15,476 nt of DNA from JAWUVP01 sp034112285 (GCA_034112285.1 JAWUVP010000003.1:1-15476); one strand, 5' to 3'. Shown: positions 8,057 through 15,345, counted from the first letter of the stretch. Numbers and translations are program-made. The notes: a model not told the origin generated them from the sequence alone.

Positions 8057-8405
8057 CCGTACTTAACTCAAGCTGACTTAATTTATTTTCTAATGCAATA
8101 TATGCGGTTACTTTTTTTGGTGTTAATTGATACTTTTTCTCAAGATAATAACTCAACGCTCGCAGTACTGATACACAATGGGTTTTACTGACATCAAAGT
8201 GAGTGCTTGATATGAGTGTGACCTGCAACAGGTGGATATTGTTCTTATTAAGGTAAACACTCATTAACTGATCGAGCTCATCAAAGTTATTATAGTGATC
8301 GCTAGGTAATATAGTTTGTAAAATGAGCGTGTGCTCTAGACTATCACCAAGATACTGATTCAAATTCAATACGCGGCTATCAGCAATGATTAATTTAGTA
8401 GGCAC
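8049..8405 (-). CDS. Uncharacterised 118-residue protein, first gene of the dab operon
   Basis: I do not recognise this protein. It starts at a GTG (8405) with GGAG about ten bases upstream and overlaps dabB by 8 bp, so it is almost certainly a real, co-expressed gene. It is soluble in appearance, with no signal peptide or membrane segment. The sequence alternates short strands and helices: KLIIADSRVLNLNQYLG (4-20), TLILQTILP, a central IHLLQVTLISSTHF strand region, and a helix VLRALSYYLEKKY. It has no cysteine or histidine cluster suggesting metal binding, and it lacks a recognisable PII T-loop or nucleotide motif. Its position suggests an accessory or regulatory part of the DAB pump, which is inference. 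Confidence 0.85.
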   Translation of the reverse strand: MPTKLIIADSRVLNLNQYLGDSLEHTLILQTILPSDHYNNFDELDQLMSVYLNKNNIHLLQVTLISSTHFDVSKTHCVSVLRALSYYLEKKYQLTPKKVTAYIALENKLSQLELSTGE

Positions 8406-8439
8406 ACAAAAACTCCAAGAACTTTAAGTTAATGACATT

Positions 8440-8467
8440 ATTTTACCTGCATGTTACTATTTGTAAA
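8440..8467 (-). promoter_or_regulatory. Putative sigma-70 promoter of the dab operon
   Basis: On the minus strand TTTACA (8467-8462) and TAAAAT (8445-8440) are spaced by 16 bp, each matching the consensus at five of six positions. They lie about 35 bp before the GTG of the first gene. The -35 box falls inside the left half of the dyad at 8452-8490, as expected for a LysR-controlled promoter. Confidence 0.5.
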
Positions 8468-8490
8468 ATTTATATATTTTATAAGTAACA
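8452..8490. promoter_or_regulatory. Dyad, likely operator for the divergent LysR regulator
   Basis: TGTTACT (8452-8458) and AGTAACA (8484-8490) are perfect inverted 7-mers around an AT-rich centre; a second, offset match is TGTAAAAT against ATTTTATA inside. The left half also fits the loose CbbR pattern TNA-N7-TNA (TTA at 8454-8456, TAA at 8464-8466). It lies in the 100-bp space between the dab operon and the regulator gene and overlaps the predicted -35 box. Confidence 0.55.
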
Positions 8491-8505
8491 TCAGGTTGTT
8501 GTGAT

Positions 8506-9432
8506 ATGAGATTAAGCCTACACCAGCTCAATGTACTATTGAGCATTAAACAAAAAATGAGTATATCGCTTGCAGCAAAAGCATTGCATATGACCCAACC
8601 GGCTGTTTCAAACATTGTTAAACAGCTGGAAGACCTTTATCAAACCAAGCTCACCATGCGTGTGAATCGGCAAACACAGCTAACCGCCGCGGGCCTTATT
8701 TTGAGTGAAACAGCAGCAAAAATTCAGCATCTACTTCGTGAAGCTGATGATAAGATAAAAGCAGATGAAAACTTGCTTAATGGTAAGTTATCGGTGGCAG
8801 TTGTTTCTACGGCTAAGTATTTTGTGCCGAGATTACTGGCGGCTTTTAAGAGGCAGCATCCTTCTATACGGACTCATTTAACGGTGGATAACCGACGAAA
8901 TATATTGAACCGCCTCAAACAAGACCTCGATGATATTGTTATTATGAGCCAACCTCCCAATGATAAGAGATTTATTGCTCAAGATTTTTATGATGATAAA
9001 CTAGTGGTTGCTGTGTCGGCAACCTCTAAGCTTAATCGAAAAAAAACCTACTCTATCTCCGAGCTGATTAATGAAGATTGGCTAATGCGGGAATCTGGAT
9101 CAGGCACACGTATGGCAATAGAAAAATTATTTAAAGCTGAGAAAATAACACCCAATATTATTTCTGAAGTTAGCAACAATGAATCGATAAAACAGCTGAT
9201 GATTGCAGGGATGGGAATTTCAATTGTTTCCTTACAGAGCATTGAGCTTGAATTGGATAATAATCTACTGACTATATTACCTGTGAAGGGTTTCCCCAAG
9301 AAACACGCATGGTATATGGTGAAAAAGCAAAATAATAACGCGAATATAACGGTTGAAGCTTTTGATGAGTTTGTCGATACTCATAGCGATTTAGCGCATT
9401 TTCATAGTTGGAAACCAAAAGGGGCGTTATGA
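8506..9432 (+). CDS. LysR-family transcriptional regulator, CbbR/CmpR-like
   Basis: DNA-binding regulator of 308 residues, the normal LTTR length. Residues 3-62 form the winged helix-turn-helix (SLAAKALHMTQPAVSNIVKQ, 21-40). The effector domain carries features of the CbbR/CmpR group: VVSTAKYFVPRLLAAF (99-114), DNRRNIL, IVIMSQPP, RESGSGTR (197-204), NNESIKQLMIAGMGISIVS and a C-terminal KHAWYMV. CbbR-type regulators sense carbon or redox metabolites and control CO2 fixation and bicarbonate transport genes. It is divergent from the dab operon with a shared dyad, so it most likely controls that operon and itself. No rbcL or other Calvin cycle gene is in the window, so the target is probably carbon uptake only. 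The ATG at 8506 has a weak CAGG upstream. Confidence 0.92.
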   Translation: MRLSLHQLNVLLSIKQKMSISLAAKALHMTQPAVSNIVKQLEDLYQTKLTMRVNRQTQLTAAGLILSETAAKIQHLLREADDKIKADENLLNGKLSVAVVSTAKYFVPRLLAAFKRQHPSIRTHLTVDNRRNILNRLKQDLDDIVIMSQPPNDKRFIAQDFYDDKLVVAVSATSKLNRKKTYSISELINEDWLMRESGSGTRMAIEKLFKAEKITPNIISEVSNNESIKQLMIAGMGISIVSLQSIELELDNNLLTILPVKGFPKKHAWYMVKKQNNNANITVEAFDEFVDTHSDLAHFHSWKPKGAL

Positions 9433-9454
9433 AATCTAAGCCTTAAACCTTAGT

Positions 9455-9469
9455 CGTAAGTGACTTACG
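9455..9469. terminator. Small hairpin between the convergent LysR gene and rarA
   Basis: CGTAAG-TGA-CTTACG forms a perfect 6-bp stem, followed on the plus strand by TTTGTTT, so it could end the regulator transcript. It overlaps the rarA stop codon. The stem is short and half AT, so termination strength is doubtful. Confidence 0.35.
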
Positions 9470-10745
9470 TTTGTTTACGCTCATCTAATTTTTTTAGATA
9501 TGCTAATTTAGCTTCGATCTTTTTTTCCAGCCCGTATTCTGTTGGCTTATAAATATTCAATCCTGCAATTTCATCGGGTAAATAGCTTTCGCCAGCCGCA
9601 TAGGCGTTGGGTTCATCGTGGGCGTAGCGGTATTGTTTGCCGTAGTCTAGGGCTTTCATAAGCTTGGTGGGGGCATTGCGCAGGTGTAAGGGCACCTCGA
9701 GTGAACCGTGTTGTTTGGCGGCTTGCAAGGCGGCTTTATAGGCTTTGTATACGGCGTTACTTTTTGGGGCGACGGCTAAATAGGTGATGGCTTGGGCAAT
9801 GGCTAATTCACCTTCGGGGCTGCCTAGGCGCTCTTGGGTTTCCCAGGCGTCTAAGGCCAAGCGTAATGCGCGTGGGTCGGCGTTGCCGATGTCTTCGCTG
9901 GCCATGCGTACTACGCGCCGGGCAATATAGAGGGCATCGCAGCCGCCGTCTATCATGCGTGCGAACCAGTATAATGCACCATCGGGGCTTGAGCCGCGCA
10001 CGGATTTGTGTAGCGCTGAAATTTGGTTATAGAAGCTTTCGCCGGCTTTATCAAAACGGCGTGTGCTGCCGGCTAGTATTTGCTGCAAAATAACTTCGTT
10101 AACCTCGTCGGCATCGGCCATTTCAAAAACTAACTCTAGCAAGTTGAGCAGCATTCGGGCATCGCCGTCGGCAAAGTCGGCTAGCTGTTGTTGGAGGTCT
10201 GCTGGAAAGTTTAACTCAACGGGGTGCTCTGCAACGGCATGTTGAATGATGTGGCGCATGTCTTCGCTGCTGAGTGCTTTTAGCACGTACACTCTCGCGC
10301 GTGAGAGTAAGGCATTGTTGACTTCAAAGGATGGGTTTTCGGTGGTGGCGCCGATGAAGGTAAACAAGCCAGATTCAACGTGCGGTAAAAAAGCATCTTG
10401 TTGCGCTTTATTAAACCGGTGTACTTCGTCTACAAATACGACGGTGGCTAAATCTTGGGCTTGGTTCAGTTTGGCTTTTTCGACTAGGGCGCGAATATCT
10501 TTTACACCGCTTAATACCGCGGAAATTTTTTCTACTTTTGCGTTGGCGCTGGCGGCAATAATATTGGCTAGGGTTGTTTTGCCGCTGCCGGGTGGGCCCC
10601 AAAAAATCATGGAATGCAGCTTGCCGGTTTCAATGGCATGGCGTAGGGGCTTGCCTGGCGCTATTAAGTGCTCTTGGCCTACAAAATGCGCCAGGCTCTC
10701 GGGGCGTAGCCTGGCGGCTAAGGGGGCGAGTTGATCGTTTGTCAT
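9465..10745 (-). CDS. rarA: Replication-associated recombination protein A (MgsA/RarA AAA+ ATPase)
   Basis: Cytoplasmic AAA+ ATPase of the clamp-loader family that acts at stalled replication forks and single-stranded DNA ends. The 426 residues have the expected order: RPESLAHFVGQEHLI (14-28), Walker A GPPGSGKTT (50-58), Walker B VVFVDEVHRF (102-111), the GATTENPSFEVNNALLSRA segment (132-150) with the arginine of SRAR, and the C-terminal tetramerisation region with KAYKAALQ and VPLHLRNAPTKLMK. It starts 5 bp after the lolA stop and has only a weak ribosome binding site, suggesting coupling to lolA. The ftsK-lolA-rarA order is shared with E. coli. Confidence 0.97.
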   Translation of the reverse strand: MTNDQLAPLAARLRPESLAHFVGQEHLIAPGKPLRHAIETGKLHSMIFWGPPGSGKTTLANIIAASANAKVEKISAVLSGVKDIRALVEKAKLNQAQDLATVVFVDEVHRFNKAQQDAFLPHVESGLFTFIGATTENPSFEVNNALLSRARVYVLKALSSEDMRHIIQHAVAEHPVELNFPADLQQQLADFADGDARMLLNLLELVFEMADADEVNEVILQQILAGSTRRFDKAGESFYNQISALHKSVRGSSPDGALYWFARMIDGGCDALYIARRVVRMASEDIGNADPRALRLALDAWETQERLGSPEGELAIAQAITYLAVAPKSNAVYKAYKAALQAAKQHGSLEVPLHLRNAPTKLMKALDYGKQYRYAHDEPNAYAAGESYLPDEIAGLNIYKPTEYGLEKKIEAKLAYLKKLDERKQT

Positions 10746-10750
10746 TTATG

Positions 10751-11353
10751 TTAGTTCTTTATTACGTCAACGCCTTTGGGGGGCGTGAAGGTAAAGGCTT
10801 TTTTTGCAAGCGTGTTATTGATGCTGACGTCGGTAAAATTAATCACCGTTTTTTGGCCGAAACTATCAGCTAGTTGCATTTTTTTAATAGTTTTTCCTGC
10901 TAATTGTAGGGTGATTTTTGAAAAAGCGCTGTCGGACTGTTTTGCGGTGAGGGCATATTTTTGTGGCCCTAATTGCTTCATGGTAAAGTTTTGAGTCAGT
11001 GCTGCGGTGGAGCCGCTGAGAATGGCTAATGGGGTGGCGCCTATTTTTTGTGTCATGGGGCTTACGGTCACTTGTAGTAAATCGGGTTGGTAGAGCCAAA
11101 TTTGTTTGCCGTCAGCGATGGTGAGTTGTGCCATGGGTTTAGTTACGTTCCAAACGAACTTGTTGGGGCGTTGAATTTTAAAGTTGCCGTGACTGCTTGA
11201 CAGTAAATGTTGGCGTTGGTTATAGACTCGTTGTGTGAATTGGCCCTGTATTGTAGTGGTGTTTTTGAAGGCGGCCACTAGGTTGTCGCTAGCCGTGTTG
11301 GCAAAGGTGGTGGTGAATAGGGTAAGACTAAGTAGAGATAGAAGTATTTTCAT
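10751..11353 (-). CDS. lolA: Outer-membrane lipoprotein carrier protein LolA
   Basis: Periplasmic chaperone that takes lipoproteins from LolCDE and hands them to LolB at the outer membrane. The 200-residue precursor begins with a Sec signal peptide (MKILLSLLSLTLFTTTFA, likely cleaved after A18). The mature part shows family features: TTIQGQFTQRVYNQ (32-45), SSSHGNFKIQRPNKFVWNV, IADGKQIWLYQPDLLQVTV and the C-terminal GVDVI. The ATG at 11353 is preceded by CAGGAA at about ten bases. It is in a block with ftsK upstream and rarA downstream. Its leader region is tandemly duplicated (see the repeat at 11352-11486), so its expression could differ from that of a simple ftsK read-through. Confidence 0.95.
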   Translation of the reverse strand: MKILLSLLSLTLFTTTFANTASDNLVAAFKNTTTIQGQFTQRVYNQRQHLLSSSHGNFKIQRPNKFVWNVTKPMAQLTIADGKQIWLYQPDLLQVTVSPMTQKIGATPLAILSGSTAALTQNFTMKQLGPQKYALTAKQSDSAFSKITLQLAGKTIKKMQLADSFGQKTVINFTDVSINNTLAKKAFTFTPPKGVDVIKN

Positions 11354-11486
11354 GGTGTTTATTCCTGTTTTGGCTTTGTGCCATTTATTAGAAGATTGCC
11401 GCGTCGCTACGCTTCTCGCAACGACGTGGCGTACCTAATGGTGTTTATTCCTGTTTTGGCTTTATGCCATTTATTAGAAGATTGCC
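11352..11486. repeat. Tandem duplication of the lolA leader (two 49-bp copies, period 86)
   Basis: Bases 11352-11400 and 11438-11486 are identical except for one G/A difference. The first copy includes part of the lolA start codon and its ribosome binding site; the second has the same leader but lacks a proper ATG. The 37 bp between copies hold one arm and loop of a palindromic repeat. Confidence 0.95.
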
Positions 11487-11594
11487 TCGTCGCTCCTCGT
11501 AACGACGAGGCGTGTTGCTGTGCTCCTTGTTACTACGAGGCGTACAGCTTTGCTCGCGCGTTGAACGCAGCATGTGGTTACGAGGAACATGCTG
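11398..11594. repeat. Cluster of palindromic dispersed-type repeats between ftsK and lolA
   Basis: Several hairpins follow one another. GCCGCGTCG (11398-11406) pairs with CGACGTGGC (11422-11430) with one mismatch. GCCTCGTCG (11484-11492) pairs perfectly with CGACGAGGC (11503-11511). The segment 11491-11513 recurs with 19 of 23 matches at 11521-11543, and its core reappears inverted at 11577-11586. CAGCATGT (11568-11575) pairs perfectly with ACATGCTG (11587-11594), about 30 bases past the ftsK stop. The first unit resembles the intergenic palindrome (attgccgcgtcgctacgctt type) seen in many AT-rich bacterial genomes. None is followed by a T-run, so they are not classical terminators. Confidence 0.8.
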
Positions 11595-11623
11595 ACGTGC
11601 AGCGGAGTAATCTTTGATAGCTG

Positions 11624-14014
11624 CTATTCCTGTGGTGGTGGCAGTAGCACATCTCGTTGGCCATTGCTTTCCATGGTGGTGACCATGCCCTGCACTTCCA
11701 TTTCTTCTAAAATTCTGGCGGCGCGGTTATAGCCAATTTTTAAGCGGCGCTGTACGTTTGAAATTGAGGCGCGGCGTGTTTTGGCTACAATTTCTACGGC
11801 TTGATCAAATAATTCATCGACGCTATTATCGTCGTTGTCACCCAAATCTAGGCCTGGAACTTGGCCACGTGGTCCGCCGACATCTGAGCCACCATCGGTA
11901 ATTTCTTCTAAATAGGCCGGCTTGCCTTTGGCTTTTAAGTCTCTTACCACATTATGCACTTCGTCATCGGCTACAAATGCACCGTGTACGCGCATTGGGA
12001 TTCCCATGCCGGCTTCCATGTAGAGCATGTCGCCGTGGCCTAATAATTGTTCGGCGCCTTGTTGGTCTAAGATGGTGCGGGAGTCAATTCGTGATGAAAC
12101 TTGGAAGGCAACTCGCGCCGGTATATTTGCTTTAATTAAGCCAGTGATCACATCCACCGATGGACGCTGGGTTGCTAAAATCAAGTGGATTCCAGCCGCT
12201 CTGGCCTTTTGCGCTAAGCGGGCAATTAGCTCGTCAACTTTTTTGCCTACCACCATCATCATGTCGGCGAATTCGTCAATTAAAATCACGATATAAGGCA
12301 GTTTTACAAGTTTAGGCGGGGTTTGGCCATCGATGGGTTCCCATAATGGATCGAGTAGTGGCTCGCCGGCTTTAATGGCTTTGTTTACTTTTTCATTGTA
12401 GCCGTTTAAATTTCGCACCCCTAGGGCAGACATTAATTGATAACGGCGCTCCATTTCTCCAATGGCCCAGCGTAAGGCATTGGCGGCGCGTTTCATGTCG
12501 GTGATAACCGGGGTTAATAAATGCGGAATGCCGTCATAAACGGAGAGCTCCAACATTTTTGGATCAACCATGATTAGGCGCACCATGTCGGGTGTGCTTT
12601 TGTAAAGTAAGCTTAGCAGCATGGCATTTAAGCTAACCGATTTACCTGAGCCGGTAGTACCCGCCACTAATAAATGCGGCATTTTTTGCACGTCAATCAC
12701 CACCGGGCGGCCGGCGATATCAACGCCCATACCTAGGCTTAACGGCGAATGTGAATCGGCATATTCTTTTGAGCTTAACACTTCGCTTAAGCGCACCATT
12801 TGTCGATGTTGATTGGGAATTTCTAAACCAACATACGATTTGCCGGCAATAACTTCTACAATCCGCACGCTGGTGAGTGACAAGGAGCGCGCGATGTCTT
12901 TTGATAAGGTGGTGAGTTTGCTAACTTTAATGCCGGGGGCTAAGGCTAATTCAAAACGGGTAATAACGGGGCCTGGATATACGGCGACGACGTTGACTTT
13001 GAGGCCGAATTCTAAGAGCTTTTCTTCTACTAAGCGCGATAAATGCTCAAGTACTTCTTCTGAAAAACCTTTGTCGTTAGAGTGTTGGGCCGCTTCTAAT
13101 AAATCAAGTGCGGGCAATGATTCTAATTCAGAGCCTTCGAAGCTGGTGGGGGCAATTCGTTCTGGCTTCGCCACGTTGTTGTCGGCAGATTTTTGGGGAA
13201 TTAACTTTTGGGGTTTAACGATTTTTAACGCCGGCGGAGGAGCTTCGCTGCTGCTATTAAATGCAGTGCTAAAATCTTTTTCGGGTAAGGCGGCCATTTT
13301 TTTCTTGCGCACAATCAGCTCGGGTTCAACGACTCTGGCTGCTTGCCTGGCCAGTTGCCATTTCTGCCATTTTTTTATAAGGTAGGCATTTATTTGATGT
13401 GCACACCAAAGCAAACCTTGGGCTAAGCTATGTAGCACTTTTACCCAAGAAATACCGGTGAACAGTGTAATGCCAGCTAAAAAACCTGCTAACAGTATCA
13501 AGCTGCCGCCCACTGGGTTTAAGATTGAAACCAGCCCGGGGCCAATGTAATTACCCACAATGCCACCGGCGCTATAGGGTAAGTAATTGGGGTTTTGCGC
13601 AAGGTATAAGCTAAACAGGCCACAGCCTGACGTGAGCGTTAGTAGCAATCCTAAGGCACGTAACCAACGCATGGCGATTGGTGTGATGGTTTGCTCGCCC
13701 GGTGTGCCACGCAAAATAAGCCAGCCTGAATAGGTGATGGCCAAGGGTATGAGGTAGGAGATGTAGCCGAATAAATACAGAAACACATCGGCTATCCAAG
13801 CGCCAACGGTGCCTGCCATGTTGGCAATGCTGCCGCCATTGCCAGTGTTTGACCAGCCAGGATCGTTACGGTGATAGGTGATAAAGGCGATGAAAATAAA
13901 CAAACCGACAGCGATTAAAAAGATAAAAGAGACTTCTTTTAAGCGTTTATGCGCTACGCCCTGCTCTTCTGGTTCGGCAGGAATTTTTTTAACTTGGCGA
14001 CGCGCTTTATTCAA
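11624..14014 (-). CDS. ftsK: DNA translocase FtsK
   Basis: Septal DNA pump that moves chromosome ends toward dif and activates XerCD recombination during division. The frame extends up to 14128, but that would overlap trxB. The TTG at 14014 has AAAGGA seven bases upstream and gives NKARRQVKK followed by the membrane segments, so I take it as the start (796 residues, similar to Legionella FtsK). In this numbering four or five membrane segments lie within about 27-190, then a short linker (about 225-310, charged and proline-containing), the motor with Walker A GTTGSGKS (452-459) and Walker B VILIDEF (576-582), and the C-terminal gamma DNA-reading domain (about 733-790: ELFDQAVEIVAKTRRASIS and NVQRRLKIGYNRAARILEEM). 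The linker is short compared with E. coli FtsK (1329 residues). Confidence 0.95.
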   Translation of the reverse strand: MNKARRQVKKIPAEPEEQGVAHKRLKEVSFIFLIAVGLFIFIAFITYHRNDPGWSNTGNGGSIANMAGTVGAWIADVFLYLFGYISYLIPLAITYSGWLILRGTPGEQTITPIAMRWLRALGLLLTLTSGCGLFSLYLAQNPNYLPYSAGGIVGNYIGPGLVSILNPVGGSLILLAGFLAGITLFTGISWVKVLHSLAQGLLWCAHQINAYLIKKWQKWQLARQAARVVEPELIVRKKKMAALPEKDFSTAFNSSSEAPPPALKIVKPQKLIPQKSADNNVAKPERIAPTSFEGSELESLPALDLLEAAQHSNDKGFSEEVLEHLSRLVEEKLLEFGLKVNVVAVYPGPVITRFELALAPGIKVSKLTTLSKDIARSLSLTSVRIVEVIAGKSYVGLEIPNQHRQMVRLSEVLSSKEYADSHSPLSLGMGVDIAGRPVVIDVQKMPHLLVAGTTGSGKSVSLNAMLLSLLYKSTPDMVRLIMVDPKMLELSVYDGIPHLLTPVITDMKRAANALRWAIGEMERRYQLMSALGVRNLNGYNEKVNKAIKAGEPLLDPLWEPIDGQTPPKLVKLPYIVILIDEFADMMMVVGKKVDELIARLAQKARAAGIHLILATQRPSVDVITGLIKANIPARVAFQVSSRIDSRTILDQQGAEQLLGHGDMLYMEAGMGIPMRVHGAFVADDEVHNVVRDLKAKGKPAYLEEITDGGSDVGGPRGQVPGLDLGDNDDNSVDELFDQAVEIVAKTRRASISNVQRRLKIGYNRAARILEEMEVQGMVTTMESNGQRDVLLPPPQE

Positions 14015-14059
14015 TGGATATCCTTTATTAACAAGCGTCTTTTTTAACCGCTCAAAATA

Positions 14060-14070
14060 GGTATAATACC
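14060..14070. promoter_or_regulatory. Palindromic -10 region in the ftsK/trxB divergent promoter
   Basis: GGTATAATACC is a perfect palindrome with centre A. It contains TATAAT (14062-14067) on the plus strand for trxB and TATTAT on the minus strand for ftsK. Neither side has a strong -35 box at 16-18 bp. It sits roughly mid-way in the 106-bp gap between the two start codons. Confidence 0.45.
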
Positions 14071-14120
14071 ATCGTTTATTCACATCGCAAAAATCAATTT
14101 TACTGTAAGGACAAGTGCTT

Positions 14121-15071
14121 ATGAGCAATATTACACATCATCGCTTAATTATTTTGGGTTCTGGCCCTGCTGGCTACACGGCTGCTGTTTATGCTGCGCG
14201 TGCTAACCTCAACCCGGTTATTATTGCGGGCAAAGAGCCCGGCGGTCAATTAACCACTACAACGGATGTCGATAACTGGCCTGCTGACGCTGATGGCGTG
14301 CAAGGCCCCGAGTTGATGGAGCGCATGAAAAAGCATGCTGAACGCTTTGGCACGCAAGTTATTGCTGATCATATCAGTGAAGTTGATTTTTCTACCAAAC
14401 CGTTACGCCTTATTGGCAGCTCTGAGGAGTACACGTGTGATGCGCTGATCATTGCTACAGGCGCTTCGGCCATGTATTTGGGCTTAGACTCTGAGGAAGC
14501 ATTTAAAGGCAAAGGCGTGTCGGCTTGTGCTACTTGCGATGGCTTTTTCTATCGTAATCGTGATGTTGCTGTAATTGGTGGGGGTAATACTGCTGTTGAG
14601 GAAGCGCTTTATTTATCGAACATTGCTAAGCATGTGACTGTTGTGCATCGGCGCGACCAATTTCGTTCAGAAAAGATTTTGAGCGACCACCTGATTAAAA
14701 AAGCCGCTGAAGCGAATGTGACTATAGAATGGAACCACGTGCTAGATGAGGTTTTAGGCGATGATATGGGCGTAACTGGCATGCGCATTAAAGATGTGAA
14801 AAACGGTGAAACTAAAGATATTGATTTGATGGGCGTGTTTATTGCTATTGGTCATAAACCGAACACCGGCATTTTTGACGGTAAATTAGCGATGGAAAAC
14901 GGCTATATTACGGTTAATAGTGGCTTGCAGGGTAATGCCACGGCCACGAGCGTTGAAGGCGTGTTTGCGGCTGGTGACGTGATGGACCATGTTTATCGTC
15001 AGGCTGTAACGTCGGCGGGTAGTGGGTGTATGGCGGCTTTGGATGCTGAAAAATTTCTTGATGCGGGCTAG
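14121..15071 (+). CDS. trxB: Thioredoxin reductase
   Basis: Cytoplasmic flavoenzyme that reduces thioredoxin with NADPH. The 316 residues (E. coli 321) include the FAD-binding GSGPAGYTAAVYAARA (13-28), EPGGQLTTTTDVDNWP (39-54), the redox-active CATC (C136, C139), NADPH-binding VIGGGNTAVEEALYL (151-165) with HRR, and the C-terminal FAAGDVMDHVYRQAVTSAG FAD segment. The frame could start at GTG 14115, but the ATG at 14121 has TAAGGA nine bases upstream and gives the usual N-terminus, so I use it. It is divergent from ftsK and followed by an inverted-repeat element before infA. Confidence 0.97.
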   Translation: MSNITHHRLIILGSGPAGYTAAVYAARANLNPVIIAGKEPGGQLTTTTDVDNWPADADGVQGPELMERMKKHAERFGTQVIADHISEVDFSTKPLRLIGSSEEYTCDALIIATGASAMYLGLDSEEAFKGKGVSACATCDGFFYRNRDVAVIGGGNTAVEEALYLSNIAKHVTVVHRRDQFRSEKILSDHLIKKAAEANVTIEWNHVLDEVLGDDMGVTGMRIKDVKNGETKDIDLMGVFIAIGHKPNTGIFDGKLAMENGYITVNSGLQGNATATSVEGVFAAGDVMDHVYRQAVTSAGSGCMAALDAEKFLDAG

Positions 15072-15083
15072 GTTTTGGGAGGG

Positions 15084-15190
15084 GGCGCGATGAACGCTAC
15101 CTTTTCAAGCCACGCCGTGAATACGTCCCTGTAGGAGCCGCGCCGGTGTCCTGCCGGCAAGGGGCTTGAAAAGGTAGCATTCATCGCGCC
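15084..15190. repeat. Intergenic element with 28-bp inverted arms
   Basis: Arms at 15084-15111 (GGCGCGATGAACGCTACC at the outer end) and 15163-15190 are inverted copies with a single mismatch out of 28. The 51-bp centre begins with ACGCCGTGAATACGTCCCTG, which resembles a repeat sequence scattered through many gammaproteobacterial genomes, and holds a smaller GCCGG-N7-CCGGC hairpin. The element starts 12 bp after the trxB stop. It is not followed by a T-run, so it is more MITE- or REP-like than a simple terminator. Imperfect copies of TTTTGGGAGGGG flank it at about 15074 and 15200. Confidence 0.9.
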
Positions 15191-15316
15191 GGCAAAGCCT
15201 TTTGGGGTGGGGGGAGAAGGAGCTCGCTGCGCTTGTCTATTTTTATTTTGAGTGTGATTGCAGGAGCGCTGCGCGTTCCTTTATCACCAAGGATTTCCTG
15301 GCCTACCCTAAATAAG

Positions 15317-15345
15317 TTGATTTTGTTGGGGGGAGCAGGCATTAT
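15317..15345 (+). promoter_or_regulatory. Possible promoter of infA
   Basis: TTGATT (15317-15322) and CATTAT (15340-15345) are spaced by 17 bp, each matching the sigma-70 consensus at four of six positions. They end 35 bp before the infA ATG. A weak call. Confidence 0.3.

Noticed and set aside
10246..10734. 162-residue plus-strand frame
   Set aside because: Antisense shadow of rarA; composition follows the reverse of the rarA codons.
11378..11617. 79-residue plus-strand frame with LPRRYASRND-like sequence
   Set aside because: This is the translation of the palindromic repeats, a common spurious ORF, and not a protein gene.
12813..13385. 190-residue plus-strand frame
   Set aside because: It is fully antisense to ftsK, whose protein is unmistakable, and shows no domain features of its own.
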